From the NCBI RefSeq assembly GCF_900177415.1, contig NZ_FXAF01000001.1, positions 126,501 through 190,500 on the forward strand: DNA of 64,000 nt. Reading direction: 5' to 3'. Origin of the DNA: Xaviernesmea oryzae (lineage in GTDB: Bacteria > Pseudomonadota > Alphaproteobacteria > Rhizobiales > Rhizobiaceae). Under the pieces are notes generated by a model. The model ran no database searches and was not told the origin of the DNA. It worked only from the letters and a program-made list of their open reading frames with translations. Positions 19,803-30,067 of the stretch are shown one piece after another. A program made the translations under genes and the position numbers. Position 1 is the stretch's first letter; each line of letters starts with the position of its first letter.

Positions 19803-20996
19803 TTAGGCTTCGATCGCCGCGACGATCTTCTTCGCCGCGTCGTCAAGGTCGTCAGCCGCCGTGATGGCGAGACCAGACTCGTTCAGGATCTTCTTGCCGA
19901 GCTCGACATTGGTGCCCTCCAGGCGCACGACGAGCGGCACCTTCAGACCGACTTCCTGTACCGCGGCGACAACGCCTTCGGCGATGACGTCGCAGCGCAT
20001 GATGCCGCCGAAGATGTTGACGAGAATGCCTTCGACCTTCGGGTCGGCGGTGATGATCTTGAAGGCCGCAGCGACCTTCTCCTTGCCGGCGCCGCCGCCG
20101 ACGTCGCAGAAGTTCGCGGGCTCCTTGCCGTAGAGTTTGATGATATCCATCGTCGCCATGGCAAGACCGGCGCCGTTGACCATGCAGCCGATATTGCCGT
20201 CGAGCGCGACATAGGCGAGGTCCCACTTGGAGGCCTCGATCTCCTTGGTGTCTTCTTCGGTCTCGTCGCGCAGCGCCTTGACGTCGTCGTGACGGAAGAG
20301 CGCATTGCCGTCGAACGAGACCTTGGCGTCGAGCACGCGCAGGTGGCCGTTCTTCATGACGATCAGCGGATTGATTTCGAGCAGCGCCATGTCCTTCTCG
20401 TTGAAGGCCTTGTAGAGCGCCGGGAAGAGCGACTTGGCATCCTCGGCGGCAGCGCCCTCGAGCGCCAGGGCCTTGGAAATCTTCGTTACGTCGGCGGCCG
20501 TCACGCCGGCCTCCGGGTCGATGGCGATCGTGTGGATCTTCTCGGGCGTGTCGTGGGCGACGGCCTCGATGTCCATGCCGCCTTCGGTCGAGACGACGAA
20601 CGCCACGCGGCCGACAGAGCGATCGACGAGCAGCGAGCAATAAAGCTCGCGCTCGATGTCGGCGCCGTCTTCGATATAGAGGCGGTTGACCTGCTTGCCG
20701 GCTTCGCCGGTCTGAGCGGTCACCAGCGTGTTGCCGAGCATTTCCTTGGCATGGGCGACCACTTCGTCGATCGACTTGGCAAGACGCACGCCGCCCTTGG
20801 CTTCCGGCGGAAGTTCCTTGAACTTGCCCTTGCCGCGGCCGCCGGCATGGATCTGGCTCTTGACCACGTAGAGCGGGCCGGGGAGCTTCTTGGCGGCGGC
20901 TTCGGCCTCTTCGACCTTCAGGATGGCCACGCCTTCGGCAACCGGCGCGCCGTAGCCCTTCAGGAGAGCCTTGGCCTGATATTCATGAATGTTCAT
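19803..20996 (-). CDS. sucC: succinate-CoA ligase (ADP-forming) subunit beta
   Basis: Beta subunit of succinyl-CoA synthetase, with an ATP-grasp domain and the succinate site. The 397-residue product opens [20 protein letters not shown], the family N-terminus. It contains [26 protein letters not shown] and a C-terminal [16 protein letters not shown] with [13 protein letters not shown]. It is between mdh (35 nt upstream) and sucD (19 nt downstream) on the same strand. Confidence 0.97.
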   Translation of the reverse strand: MNIHEYQAKALLKGYGAPVAEGVAILKVEEAEAAAKKLPGPLYVVKSQIHAGGRGKGKFKELPPEAKGGVRLAKSIDEVVAHAKEMLGNTLVTAQTGEAGKQVNRLYIEDGADIERELYCSLLVDRSVGRVAFVVSTEGGMDIEAVAHDTPEKIHTIAIDPEAGVTAADVTKISKALALEGAAAEDAKSLFPALYKAFNEKDMALLEINPLIVMKNGHLRVLDAKVSFDGNALFRHDDVKALRDETEEDTKEIEASKWDLAYVALDGNIGCMVNGAGLAMATMDIIKLYGKEPANFCDVGGGAGKEKVAAAFKIITADPKVEGILVNIFGGIMRCDVIAEGVVAAVQEVGLKVPLVVRLEGTNVELGKKILNESGLAITAADDLDDAAKKIVAAIEA

Positions 20997-21031
20997 GGGT
21001 TTGTCCCTGTTTGGATGACTTCAGCGCCAAA

Positions 21032-22021
<990 letters not shown>

Positions 22022-22130
22022 TCACGGGCAGGCCATGGCGGACCGGCCAACGTGCCAGACCGCATACCGCCATCCACGGAAATTGGCAATCGATTATTTT
22101 GGAGGCAAGTTTTTCAATCGGTTAGATCAT

Positions 22131-22158
22131 AAAATTCTTACGTAAACGTAAGAATTTT
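22131..22158. promoter_or_regulatory. long AT-rich palindrome between zapE and mdh
   Basis: Perfect 12-bp arms AAAATTCTTACG / CGTAAGAATTTT separated by TAAA. It begins 14 nt beyond the zapE stop and about 140 nt before the mdh start. It may be the zapE terminator (a T-run follows on both strands) or an operator in the mdh promoter region; the core CTTACG-N4-CGTAAG looks like a dyad protein site. The sequence alone cannot decide between these. Confidence 0.6.
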
Positions 22159-22171
22159 TGTCACCAAACCG

Positions 22172-23335
22172 TCAATTTCCGCGCCGCTTTTCCTGATGCA
22201 ACGCGAGGTAGTCGAGGCTTCGCATCTCGAAAAGGCGCGAAACGGTGCGGTCGAACTCGAAGCCCTCGGTCCCTCTCCGTTCCAGCAGGATGTCATCCGG
22301 CGCCGTCGCCGCCGAAACGTAAAGCCGCACGGTATGGTCATAAAGCGCATCGACCAGATTGATCAGCCGCTTCGTCTCGTTCCGCTTCTCCGGTCCGAGC
22401 CGCGGAATGTGTTCCACGAAAACGGCATCGAAACGGTCGGCGATCGCCAGATAATCCGATGCTCCGAGGGGCTTGCCGCAGATATCCGCGAAATCGAAGC
22501 GTGCCGCACGGCCGGCGGCGGCAGGCACATGGATGCTGCGGCCCTTCATCGGGATCTCGACAGGCCCCGCCTTCTTTCCCTCGGTGACCTGATGCCATGC
22601 CGATTCAATTGCCGCATCGGCACGCCCGTCGAGCGGCGTGACATAGACCGGCAGGCTGGCGAGCTTCTGCATGCGGTAGTCCGTGGGCGAGTCGAGCGTC
22701 ACCACATCCACATATTTGCTGAGCAGCGCGATGAACGGCAGGAAAAGCCCGCGGTTCAGCCCGTCTTTATAGAGGTTCTCCGGCGCCACGTTCGACGTCG
22801 CGACGAGCACGCAGCCGAGTTCGAAAAGCTCGGTGAAAAGCCGCGCCAGGATCATCGCATCGGTGATGTCGGTGACGGAGAATTCGTCGAAGCAGAGAAG
22901 CTCCGCCTCCGCATAAAGCGCTGCGGCGACCGGCGGGACGGGATCGGCCTGTTTCGTTTCCCCGCGCTTCAGCTTCTGCCGCTGCTCGTGGATACGGTTA
23001 TGCACATCCGCCATGAATTCGTGGAAATGCGCGCGGCGCTTCTTCTCGATCGGCGCCTTCTTGAAGAACATGTCCATCAGCATGGTCTTGCCGCGCCCGA
23101 CGCTGCCATGCACGTAAAGCCCGCGGATTTCCCGCGGCCGGCCGCCCCCCTTGGCGAACAGCCAGCCGAGCGCGCTCTTTTTCTTCGCCGGCTTGGTTTC
23201 CCGCAGGCAGGTCAGCACATGGTCGAGTTTCGCCGCGACTACGAGCTGCGCGGCATCCGCCGTCAACGCGCCGGATGCCGTCAGCGCCTTCAGCTCTTCG
23301 CCGACGCTCGCCGTGTACTCGGGAATGGGTTCCAA
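22172..23335 (-). CDS. zapE: cell division protein ZapE / AFG1-like ATPase
   Basis: AAA+ ATPase of the AFG1/LACE1 family. In bacteria ZapE acts at the Z-ring; mitochondrial homologues act in inner-membrane protein quality control. The 387-residue product has Walker A GSVGRGKT at 77-84 (preceded by GLYVHG), Walker B LLCFDEFSVTDI, and RLFTELFELGCVLVATSN as sensor I region. The C-terminal PRLGPEKRNETKRLINLVDALYD is typical. It lies between the Omp19-like gene and mdh. Confidence 0.93.
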   Translation of the reverse strand: MEPIPEYTASVGEELKALTASGALTADAAQLVVAAKLDHVLTCLRETKPAKKKSALGWLFAKGGGRPREIRGLYVHGSVGRGKTMLMDMFFKKAPIEKKRRAHFHEFMADVHNRIHEQRQKLKRGETKQADPVPPVAAALYAEAELLCFDEFSVTDITDAMILARLFTELFELGCVLVATSNVAPENLYKDGLNRGLFLPFIALLSKYVDVVTLDSPTDYRMQKLASLPVYVTPLDGRADAAIESAWHQVTEGKKAGPVEIPMKGRSIHVPAAAGRAARFDFADICGKPLGASDYLAIADRFDAVFVEHIPRLGPEKRNETKRLINLVDALYDHTVRLYVSAATAPDDILLERRGTEGFEFDRTVSRLFEMRSLDYLALHQEKRRGN

Positions 23336-23362
23336 CCGGACGCCCTCGGGAAGATGAGCCGC

Positions 23363-23899
23363 TTAACGGCTCAGGCTGACGGGCTGACCGGAATTCATCG
23401 TACCGTCGTAGCGGTTCTCGGCGGTCTTGTAGACCCGGCCGATGATGTCGCCGGCGCGGTTCTTGAACTGGACCATCTTGCCCGACACTTCCCAGGAGCC
23501 CATGGTGGTGAGCTCGCCGGCGCAGCCGCGGGTGCCGCCGCGCGAACCGCTGCCGAGATTGGTGAGAGTCAGGAACATGTCGCAGGAGGCGCCGGCATTC
23601 GAGACGCGCCAGTTGCCGACCATGGCTTCCTTCTTGACGTCGAGGGCGCTCGCGGGCGCCGCGGCGTTCGGATCGAGCGCCGCCATGTTCTGGTTGGCGC
23701 TCGGTGCGCTCGGGAACTGCGACGGATTGGATGCGCCGGGCGGCGGCAACTGGCCGCCCTGGACGGACGGCACGGGCTGGGCCTGAAGCGGTGCGGGTTG
23801 AGAAGGCAGATCGTTGTAGGGACTATACGAAGTACGCTGGCAACCGGTAACTGCTACCGCAAGGACGAGGCCTGTTGCCACATATCTAAACTGCATCAT
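23363..23899 (-). CDS. outer membrane lipoprotein, Omp19/AprI-Inh family
   Basis: Predicted lipoprotein of 178 residues. The signal peptide ends in a lipobox AVTGC (Cys 20 or 19, depending on which of two tandem ATGs is used; the second has better spacing from GGGAG). A Pro/Gln-rich linker follows, then a beta-barrel AprI/Inh domain with [17 protein letters not shown], a second Cys in RGCAGEL, and the C-terminus SGQPVSLSR. The domain and last residues match the Brucella Omp19 type, a protease-inhibitor-like fold. A 7-bp hairpin TGAGCCG/CGGCTCA spans its stop codon. Confidence 0.85.
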   Translation of the reverse strand: MMQFRYVATGLVLAVAVTGCQRTSYSPYNDLPSQPAPLQAQPVPSVQGGQLPPPGASNPSQFPSAPSANQNMAALDPNAAAPASALDVKKEAMVGNWRVSNAGASCDMFLTLTNLGSGSRGGTRGCAGELTTMGSWEVSGKMVQFKNRAGDIIGRVYKTAENRYDGTMNSGQPVSLSR

Positions 23900-24099
23900 C
23901 TAACTCCCGCGTTCAGTCGGTATCGCCGCTAATGCCACTGAATTAAGACCGAATTACCGTAAAGCGATTTGGTTAATCAAGTCATACTGGAACAATTTGC
24001 GGCCAGGTGAGGATGCGGCGCTAGATAAGGCCCCGTTCCATTTCGGCAAGGAAGAGGGCTTTGCGCGCCCCGAGCCCGTCGATCCTCACGCGGAGGCGC

Positions 24100-24144
24100 T
24101 TCCGCCACCCGGCGCCGGACACTTCCGGGGGCCGAGTGGCGGAA
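24100..24144 (-). terminator. possible terminator after sdhB
   Basis: Outer stem TTCCGCCAC / GTGGCGGAA (24100-24108, 24136-24144) with a GC-rich inner region that can partly pair. It starts 18 nt after the sdhB stop. Only two T follow on the minus strand after the stem, so it may stabilise the mRNA rather than terminate. Confidence 0.4.
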
Positions 24145-24161
24145 AGGGAAGATCGAGCGCG

Positions 24162-24941
24162 TCAGACGCGGCGCTCGACCATCATCTTCTTGATCTCGGC
24201 GATCGCCTTGGCCGGGTTCAGGCCCTTCGGGCAGGTCTGCGCGCAGTTCATGATCGTGTGGCAGCGATAGAGCCGGAACGGGTCCTCGAGATTGTCGAGG
24301 CGCTCGCCCTTGGCTTCGTCTCTGGAGTCGATCAGCCAGCGATAGGCCTGCAGCAGGACGGCCGGGCCGAGATAGCGGTCGCCGTTCCACCAGTAGCTCG
24401 GACAGGAGGTCGAGCAGCAGGCGCAGAGAATGCATTCGTAGAGGCCGTCGAGCTTGAGGCGGTCCTCGTGGCTCTGCTTCCATTCCTTGGCCGGGGGCGG
24501 CGACACCGTCTTCAGCCAGGGCTCGATCGAGCGGTGCTGGGCGTAGAAGTTGGTCAGGTCCGGAACGAGGTCCTTGACGACCGGCATGTGCGGCAGCGGA
24601 TAGACCTTCACGGTGCCGGTGATGTCGTCCATACCCTTGGTGCAGGCGAGCGTGTTCGTCCCGTCGATGTTCATGGCGCAGGAGCCGCAGATGCCTTCGC
24701 GGCAGGAGCGACGCAGCGTCAAGGTCGGGTCGATCTTGTTCTTGATGTAGAGCAGACCGTCGAGAACCATCGGGCCGCAATCGTCGAGATCGATGTAGTA
24801 GGTATCGATCCGCGGGTTCTGGCCGTCATCCGGATTCCAGCGGTAGACGCGGTATTCCCGGACGTTCTTGGCACCTTCCGGCTTCGGCCAGACCTTGCCT
24901 TCGGTCATCTGGGAGTTCTTGGGGAGGGCGAGTTCAACCAT
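24162..24941 (-). CDS. sdhB: succinate dehydrogenase iron-sulfur subunit
   Basis: Iron-sulfur subunit of complex II that passes electrons from SdhA to quinone. The 259-residue product has a plant-type ferredoxin domain with [12 protein letters not shown] and a following LACTKG for the 2Fe-2S centre. The 4Fe-4S and 3Fe-4S ligands are in [17 protein letters not shown] and [17 protein letters not shown]. It is the last gene of sdhCDAB, 18 nt after sdhA. Confidence 0.97.
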   Translation of the reverse strand: MVELALPKNSQMTEGKVWPKPEGAKNVREYRVYRWNPDDGQNPRIDTYYIDLDDCGPMVLDGLLYIKNKIDPTLTLRRSCREGICGSCAMNIDGTNTLACTKGMDDITGTVKVYPLPHMPVVKDLVPDLTNFYAQHRSIEPWLKTVSPPPAKEWKQSHEDRLKLDGLYECILCACCSTSCPSYWWNGDRYLGPAVLLQAYRWLIDSRDEAKGERLDNLEDPFRLYRCHTIMNCAQTCPKGLNPAKAIAEIKKMMVERRV

Positions 24942-24959
24942 GGTCCAGGTCCCTTGAGA

Positions 24960-26804
24960 TCAGTAGACGCGTGCCTTCGGCTCGATCTTGTGCGGATCGA
25001 TGCCGTCGGCGATGAGCTCGGTATGGACCGGGCGGTAGTCGAGCTTGACGTCGCCCGCCTCGTTCACCCAGGCGAGTGTGTGCTTGCGCCAGTTCTCGTC
25101 GTCGCGGCCGCCGAACGGGCCGGACGTAAAGTCTTCGCGGGCATGCGAGCCGCGGCTTTCCTTGCGGGCTTCCGCGCCGTAGACCGTGGTGATCGCGTTC
25201 GCCATCAGGTTCTGCAGCTCCAGCGTCTCGACGAGATCGGAGTTCCAGATCATCGAACGGTCGGTGACCTTGATATCCTTCATCTCGCCCCAGATTTCCG
25301 AAAGCCGCTTGCAGCCGGATTCGAGCGATTCCTGGGTGCGGAACACGGCCGCGTCTTCCTGCATGGCGCGCTGCATCTTGTCGCGCAGCACGGCGGTCGG
25401 CGTGCCGCCCTTGGCGTTCCGCAGGCCGTCGAAGCGGTCCATGATCCTGTCGCAGGCCGCCGTGTTGAGCGCCGGGATGGGCTCGTCGCGGTTGATCACC
25501 TGGCCCGCGCGGATCGCCGCGGCGCGGCCGAAGACCACGAGGTCGATCAGCGAGTTGGAGCCGAGGCGGTTCGCACCGTGGACGGAGGCACAGCCCGCTT
25601 CGCCGACGGCCATGAGGCCGGGCAGGATGCGTTCCGGATTGGCGCTGTCGGCGTTGAGCACTTCACCCCAGAAATTGGTCGGGATGCCGCCCATGTTGTA
25701 GTGGACCGTCGGCAGGACCGGGATCGGCTCGCGGGTCACGTCGACGCCGGCGAAGATCTTGGCACTTTCCGAAATACCGGGAAGACGCTCGTGCAGAACG
25801 GCCGGATCGAGATGGTCGAGATGCAGGAAGATGTGGTCCTTGTTCTTGCCGACGCCGCGGCCCTCGCGGATCTCCAGCGTCATGCAGCGCGAGACGACGT
25901 CGCGCGAGGCGAGGTCCTTGGCCGAAGGCGCATAACGCTCCATGAAGCGTTCGCCCTCGGAATTGACGAGGTAGCCGCCTTCGCCGCGCGCGCCTTCGGT
26001 GATCAGACAGCCCGAACCGTAGATGCCGGTCGGATGGAACTGCACGAATTCCATATCCTGCAGCGGCAGGCCGGCGCGGGCCACCATGCCGCCACCGTCG
26101 CCGGTGCAGGTATGGGCGGACGTTGCCGAGAAATAGGCGCGGCCGTAACCGCCGGTCGCCAGCACCACCATCTTGGCGGCGAAGCGATGGATCGTGCCGT
26201 CATCGAGGTTCCAGGCGACGACGCCGGTGCAGCGGCTGCCGTCATCCGACATGATCAGGTCGATCGCGAAATATTCGATGAAGAATTCCGCGTTGTTCCT
26301 GAGCGACTGACCGTAGAGCGTGTGCAGGATGGCGTGGCCGGTACGGTCTGCGGCGGCGCAGGTGCGCTGCACCGGCGGGCCGGCGCCGAAATTCTGCATG
26401 TGGCCGCCGAACGGACGCTGGTAGATCTTGCCTTCCTCGTTGCGTGAGAAGGGCACGCCGTAATGTTCGAGCTCGTAGACCGCCTTCGGCGCTTCCATGA
26501 CCATGTACTGCATGGCGTCGACATCGCCGAGCCAGTCGGAGCCCTTGACGGTGTCGTAGAGGTGCCATTGCCACGAGTCCGGTGTCATGTTCTGCAGCGA
26601 AGCCGCGATGCCCCCTTGGGCCGCGACCGTGTGGGAGCGGGTCGGGAAGACCTTGGTGATGCAGGCGGTGCGGAAACCCTGTTCGGCCATGCCGAGCGTG
26701 GCGCGAAGGCCGGCCCCGCCGGCGCCCACGACGATCACGTCATAGGAATGGTCGACATAGGTATAGGCCTTGCCGTTCTGGGCGATGGGAGTGACAGATG
26801 CCAT
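24960..26804 (-). CDS. sdhA: succinate dehydrogenase flavoprotein subunit
   Basis: FAD subunit that oxidises succinate. The product is 614 residues from the ATG at 26804 ([17 protein letters not shown]); an in-frame TTG six codons upstream would overlap sdhD. The dinucleotide motif [11 protein letters not shown] is near 26-36. The covalent FAD histidine is in [11 protein letters not shown] (His about 58), and the substrate region has [23 protein letters not shown] lies 10 nt before the start, overlapping the sdhD stop. Confidence 0.97.
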   Translation of the reverse strand: MASVTPIAQNGKAYTYVDHSYDVIVVGAGGAGLRATLGMAEQGFRTACITKVFPTRSHTVAAQGGIAASLQNMTPDSWQWHLYDTVKGSDWLGDVDAMQYMVMEAPKAVYELEHYGVPFSRNEEGKIYQRPFGGHMQNFGAGPPVQRTCAAADRTGHAILHTLYGQSLRNNAEFFIEYFAIDLIMSDDGSRCTGVVAWNLDDGTIHRFAAKMVVLATGGYGRAYFSATSAHTCTGDGGGMVARAGLPLQDMEFVQFHPTGIYGSGCLITEGARGEGGYLVNSEGERFMERYAPSAKDLASRDVVSRCMTLEIREGRGVGKNKDHIFLHLDHLDPAVLHERLPGISESAKIFAGVDVTREPIPVLPTVHYNMGGIPTNFWGEVLNADSANPERILPGLMAVGEAGCASVHGANRLGSNSLIDLVVFGRAAAIRAGQVINRDEPIPALNTAACDRIMDRFDGLRNAKGGTPTAVLRDKMQRAMQEDAAVFRTQESLESGCKRLSEIWGEMKDIKVTDRSMIWNSDLVETLELQNLMANAITTVYGAEARKESRGSHAREDFTSGPFGGRDDENWRKHTLAWVNEAGDVKLDYRPVHTELIADGIDPHKIEPKARVY

Positions 26805-26811
26805 GACGGGG

Positions 26812-27192
26812 TTATCCTGCAAATGCGATTTTCAGGACGGCGAAAAGACAGAGGCCGCCCACCAGGAGGGAGAAGAAAGCGTTGAGGATGAGAAGAGCGA
26901 TCTTCATGCCTTCGGAATGGACGTAGTCCTGAATGATCTCTTCCATGCCGAGACGCATGTGGATGATGCTGGCGATGACGGTCAGCCCGTTGATCGTGGC
27001 GACGAAGGGATTGGCGAGCGCGCCGACCACTTCGGCATAGGGCTTGCCGGCATAGACGATCAGGAAGACGATGTAGAAGACGAGCAGCGGAACGAGGGCC
27101 ACGGACGTGGTCCGCACCCGCCAGAAATGCTCGGTGCCGCTCTTGGCCGAACCGAGGCCTCGGACTTTTCCGAGAGGAGTACGCATATCCAT
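26812..27192 (-). CDS. sdhD: succinate dehydrogenase membrane anchor subunit
   Basis: 126-residue membrane anchor of complex II with three hydrophobic segments ([55 protein letters not shown]). The second has the heme-ligand region [18 protein letters not shown] typical of alphaproteobacterial SdhD. GAGGAG precedes the ATG at 27192. It lies 11 nt after sdhC and 7 nt before sdhA. Confidence 0.95.
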   Translation of the reverse strand: MDMRTPLGKVRGLGSAKSGTEHFWRVRTTSVALVPLLVFYIVFLIVYAGKPYAEVVGALANPFVATINGLTVIASIIHMRLGMEEIIQDYVHSEGMKIALLILNAFFSLLVGGLCLFAVLKIAFAG

Positions 27193-27203
27193 GATCTATC
27201 TCC

Positions 27204-27596
27204 TCAGCGGACGATGAGCACGATCGCCCAGACGAGGACGGTCAGAAGAATGGAAGCGACGAGATTGGCCTTGGCGAGCTTCGTCGAGAATTCCTTCTCG
27301 AAGCCGTAGCCGAGGTCCCACATGATGTGGCGCAGGCCACCGAGCAGATGGTGGATGAGGGCCCAGGTATAGCCGAACAGCACGAGCTGGCCGACGATCG
27401 AGCCGAACAGCCAGTTGACCCAATTGAAATATTCCTCGCCGGAGGCGGCCGAGATCAGCCAGGCGGCGACCAGCAGCGTGCCGAAGTAGAGCGCTCCGCC
27501 GGTAATGCGGTGGACGATCGACATCGCCATGGTGGGAATAAACTTGTAGACTTGAAGATGCGGCGACAGGGGCCGGTTGTTTGTCACATTCGCCAT
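27204..27596 (-). CDS. sdhC: succinate dehydrogenase cytochrome b556 subunit
   Basis: 130-residue cytochrome b subunit of complex II. The N-terminus RPLSPHLQVYKF is the family signature, followed by SIVHRITGGALYFGTLL and the heme-binding HHLLGGLRHIMWDLG. Three transmembrane helices are evident. It is the first gene of sdhCDAB, so the promoter should be in the 277 nt between it and the divergent gene at 27874. No confident -35/-10 pair was found there. Confidence 0.95.
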   Translation of the reverse strand: MANVTNNRPLSPHLQVYKFIPTMAMSIVHRITGGALYFGTLLVAAWLISAASGEEYFNWVNWLFGSIVGQLVLFGYTWALIHHLLGGLRHIMWDLGYGFEKEFSTKLAKANLVASILLTVLVWAIVLIVR

Positions 27597-27873
27597 CAGA
27601 ACCTCGCGGCGTCGTATGCGGTATCAAGGGCGGGCGCCCCGCAATGCCGAAGAAATGTGCATTGCATCATTGGCGTGGTTTAATCGCACGGATGTCCGAC
27701 GACAAGAACAATTCCAGCGGATTTCGAATTTAATCGATTGTGTCTTTCTCAAGGCCGCCGCGGCTCAAACCCGGCGGGCACGTTAACCATGATTTACAAA
27801 GAATTCGTTGCCTCGGGGACGCCGCGCGCCATTTCGTGTTAACCTTTCGTTAACGATTTTGCCGGAGTTCGCC

Positions 27874-28326
27874 ATGATAGCGAATCGCATGAAGCCTGTT
27901 CTTGCCGCCCTTGTCCTCGTCGCGGCATTCGCCACGATGGCCGAAGCCCGCGACCGCTGGCATCATGATCGCGGCCACCGACATCATCGGGTGGAGAACA
28001 ACCGCTGGGACCGCCAGGGCGACGGCCGCTGGAACCGGCCGGCGGAAATCGACCGCATGGCCGGCGTCAACACTCGCTCGATCCGCCACCTCCGTCAGCT
28101 CGGCGGATTTTACGGCGGCGCCATCGAAGCCTATCCGGTTCGCGGCAACGGAATCTATTTCCTGCGCGATGCCGAGTATTACTGGCCGCTGCGCGAACGG
28201 AGCCGGGTCACTCTCGCACCCAAGGCCAAGATCATCGACGTCGAACAGCAAATGGGCGGCAACGCCTTCGCCTCACAAGCCTGCGCTTTCGAAGCCGGCG
28301 TCTGCGTCATCCGCGGCGGGAATTAG
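27874..28326 (+). CDS. small secreted His/Arg-rich protein, unknown function
   Basis: 150-residue protein with a signal peptide (MKPVLAALVLVAAFATMAEA, cut before RDRW). The next 40 residues are rich in His, Arg and Trp (WHHDRGHRHHRVENNRW), which could bind metal or anionic surface material. The C-terminal half (YYWPLRERSRVTLAPKAKII) contains two closely spaced Cys (QACAFEAGVCVI). I do not recognise the family. I chose the ATG at 27874 because GGAG lies 8 nt upstream. It is divergent from sdhC. Confidence 0.75.
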   Translation: MIANRMKPVLAALVLVAAFATMAEARDRWHHDRGHRHHRVENNRWDRQGDGRWNRPAEIDRMAGVNTRSIRHLRQLGGFYGGAIEAYPVRGNGIYFLRDAEYYWPLRERSRVTLAPKAKIIDVEQQMGGNAFASQACAFEAGVCVIRGGN

Positions 28327-28382
28327 ATTTCGTAGGCGTTTGCTCCAGGAAGCGTTCACAGGTAAACGCTCGCATCCGGCCC

Positions 28383-28554
28383 GCCCCCCTCTGGCCTGCC
28401 GGCCATCTCCCCACAGGTGGGGAGATTGGATGGGCGCGCCCGCTTCCCCAAATAACAGACGTTGCTGCCCGGTAGATACAGAATGAGGTGGGAAACCCGT
28501 GCCGCTTGTGATCTCCCCACCCGTGGGGGAGATGGCCGGCAGGCCAGAGGGGGG
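28383..28554. repeat. rhizobial intergenic palindromic repeat (RIME-like)
   Basis: Two nearly identical inverted arms of about 32 nt (28383-28414 and 28523-28554) flank about 108 nt. Each arm continues inward into its own tight hairpin: the left is a perfect 10-bp stem ATCTCCCCAC / GTGGGGAGAT with a 2-nt loop, the right is nearly the same. It carries no convincing gene. The arm sequence (CTGGCCTGCCGGCCATCTCC) looks like intergenic mosaic elements of Rhizobium-type genomes, from memory and not from a search. Confidence 0.72.
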
Positions 28555-28597
28555 CTGACACGGCACGCCTTAGCCACCCGAAACGCCGCACGCTCCC

Positions 28598-29242
28598 CTA
28601 CATAAACCGCCAGACCGTCGTCCTTTTGACCTCGCTGTCCTCCAGCGCCCGCGTCACCGGCACTTCATAGACGGCAAGCTGTTCCAGCCGGCTCTTCGGA
28701 CAATAGCTCCGCCCCGGATCACCGACGAGTACCAGCTTCCCCTCGCCGGCAAGCCGCTCGAACCACGGCACGATAGCATCGGCAAACGCATGGTCGTAAA
28801 AGACATCCCCGGCAAGAACGACATCCGCCTCGACGGCCCTGCCGATCTGATTCTCCGCGGTGAACCGAATATTGACGCCGTTCTCCGCCGTATTCATCGC
28901 GACGGCGCTCTCCGTCCACGGGTCGATATCCGCCGCCAGCACATCCGCTGCGCCCGCAAGCTTCGCCGCGATCGCCACCAGTCCGGAACCGCTGGCGAAA
29001 TCCAGCACCCGTTTCCCGACGACCGTTTCCGGATGGTCGAGAATGTAGCGGGCGAGCCCCTGCCCGCCCGCCCAGGCGAACGCCCAGAAGGGCGGCGGCA
29101 GACCGAGCTCTTCCAGATCCTCTTCCGTCTTCAGCCAGAGTTCATGCGCCTCGCTCGCGAGATGCAGCCGGATTTCCGGCACGTGCGGCGGCCGCATGAG
29201 ATCGGTGTTTTCGAGGATGAAGGTCCGCGGATCGGTCTTCAA
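28598..29242 (-). CDS. class I SAM methyltransferase, ETF-beta lysine methyltransferase (METTL20)-like
   Basis: 214-residue seven-beta-strand methyltransferase. The SAM motif VLDFASGSGLVAIAA is at about 79-93, with the acidic loop AADID near 104-108 and post-motif GDVFYD at about 145-150. The preceding PPPFWAFAWAGGQGLARY is typical of the methyltransferase 16 / METTL20 group, whose Agrobacterium member is known to methylate lysines in ETF-beta and ribosomal L7/L12. Target assignment here is inference. It follows the EVE gene by 7 nt. Confidence 0.8.
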   Translation of the reverse strand: MKTDPRTFILENTDLMRPPHVPEIRLHLASEAHELWLKTEEDLEELGLPPPFWAFAWAGGQGLARYILDHPETVVGKRVLDFASGSGLVAIAAKLAGAADVLAADIDPWTESAVAMNTAENGVNIRFTAENQIGRAVEADVVLAGDVFYDHAFADAIVPWFERLAGEGKLVLVGDPGRSYCPKSRLEQLAVYEVPVTRALEDSEVKRTTVWRFM

Positions 29243-29249
29243 GGCTTCC

Positions 29250-29690
29250 TCAGTCCGGAGAACGCGGCGGATTGTCGAGACCGCCGAGCCTGCAGATCTC
29301 GAAATATTCCTCGTCCGTCACCGGCTGCACGGAAAGCCGCATCGACGTTACCAGCGACATCTTCTCGAATTTCGGATTGGCCTTGATGTCCTTCAGCGTC
29401 ACCGGCTTCGGCATGTCCGTCACGGCGCGGATATCGACGCAGTCCCAGCGCGGATCGTCCTTGGCGGTCGAATCGGGATGCGACAGCGCGCAGACCTCGA
29501 CGATGCCGACAATCTCCAGCCCGTCGTTCGAATGATAGAAGAAGCCCTTGTCGCCGATCTTCATGGCCCGCATGTTGTTGCGCGCCAGATAGTTGCGCAC
29601 GCCGGTCCATTCGGTGCCCTTGCTCCCGGCGGCCTTCTGCTGTTCCCAGGACCAGGAGGAAGGCTCGGATTTGTAAAGCCAGTACGCCAT
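29250..29690 (-). CDS. EVE domain protein
   Basis: 146-residue single-domain EVE protein (PUA-like fold, thought to bind modified nucleobases or RNA). The hallmarks are the N-terminal MAYWLYKSEPSSWSWEQ, TEWTGVRNYLARNNMRAMK, GFFYHSN and GIVEV. I chose the ATG at 29690, with GAGG 6 nt upstream; a GTG four codons earlier overlaps the upstream gene's stop. It sits between a YciI gene and the methyltransferase, all close-packed on one strand below tsaD-gpsA. Confidence 0.9.
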   Translation of the reverse strand: MAYWLYKSEPSSWSWEQQKAAGSKGTEWTGVRNYLARNNMRAMKIGDKGFFYHSNDGLEIVGIVEVCALSHPDSTAKDDPRWDCVDIRAVTDMPKPVTLKDIKANPKFEKMSLVTSMRLSVQPVTDEEYFEICRLGGLDNPPRSPD

Positions 29691-29698
29691 CTGTCGCC

Positions 29699-29992
29699 TC
29701 ACTCCGCCGGCTTGTTGAAGACCCAGTTCCAGGCCTTGACCTCGACCTTCTCGAACAGGCCGGCAAGGTAATAGGGATCTGCTTCGGCGATCGCCCGGGC
29801 GGCGGCCATGTCTGCGGCTTCCACCACGACAAGGCTGCCGTTCGGCTTGCCTTCGTCGTCGAGGAAGGGACCCGCGAACTTCAGCGTACCCTCGGCATTG
29901 AGCTTATTGAGATGCTCCACATGCGTCGGACGGATTTCCATGCGGACATTCAGATGTCCTGGCTTGTCGGTGCAGAGGAAGGCAAACAGCAT
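29699..29992 (-). CDS. YciI family protein
   Basis: 97-residue YciI-like protein. It starts MLFAFLCTDKPGHLNVR, has the conserved His in RPTHVEHLNKL (about residue 24) and an ADPYYLAGLFEKVEVKAW C-terminus, with the Asp-Pro-Tyr seen in the family. The biochemical role is unknown; relatives are dimeric small enzymes or binding proteins. It is 8 nt from the EVE start. A rhizobial palindrome separates it from gpsA, which suggests weak or separate coupling. Confidence 0.88.
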   Translation of the reverse strand: MLFAFLCTDKPGHLNVRMEIRPTHVEHLNKLNAEGTLKFAGPFLDDEGKPNGSLVVVEAADMAAARAIAEADPYYLAGLFEKVEVKAWNWVFNKPAE

Positions 29993-30007
29993 CGGTCTCT
30001 CCTAAGA

Positions 30008-30050
30008 GCGCATCCCGAAAAGTGTGAGGCGGTTTTCGGACAAGATGCGC
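30008..30050. repeat. palindromic intergenic repeat (rhizobial type)
   Basis: Imperfect palindrome: GCGCATC-CCGAAAA, an 11-nt loop, TTTTCGG, a 4-nt bulge ACAA, then GATGCGC. Every base of both 7-nt arm pairs matches. It lies between gpsA and yciI. I recall the same core (CCGAAAAGTG...TTTTCGG) from many Rhizobiales intergenic regions; the copy number here was not checked. Confidence 0.75.
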
Positions 30051-30067
30051 GATTAACTAAACTATCG

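Noticed and set aside
23355..23373. Hairpin TGAGCCG-CTTAA-CGGCTCA over the Omp19-like stop codon as a terminator
   Set aside because: Stem of 7 bp with no T-run and the stop codon in the loop. It may be chance, so it is noted only in the gene entry.
28273..28591. Several small minus-strand ORFs near 28300-28590
   Set aside because: They lie over the inverted repeat element and are forced open by its GC-rich palindromes.
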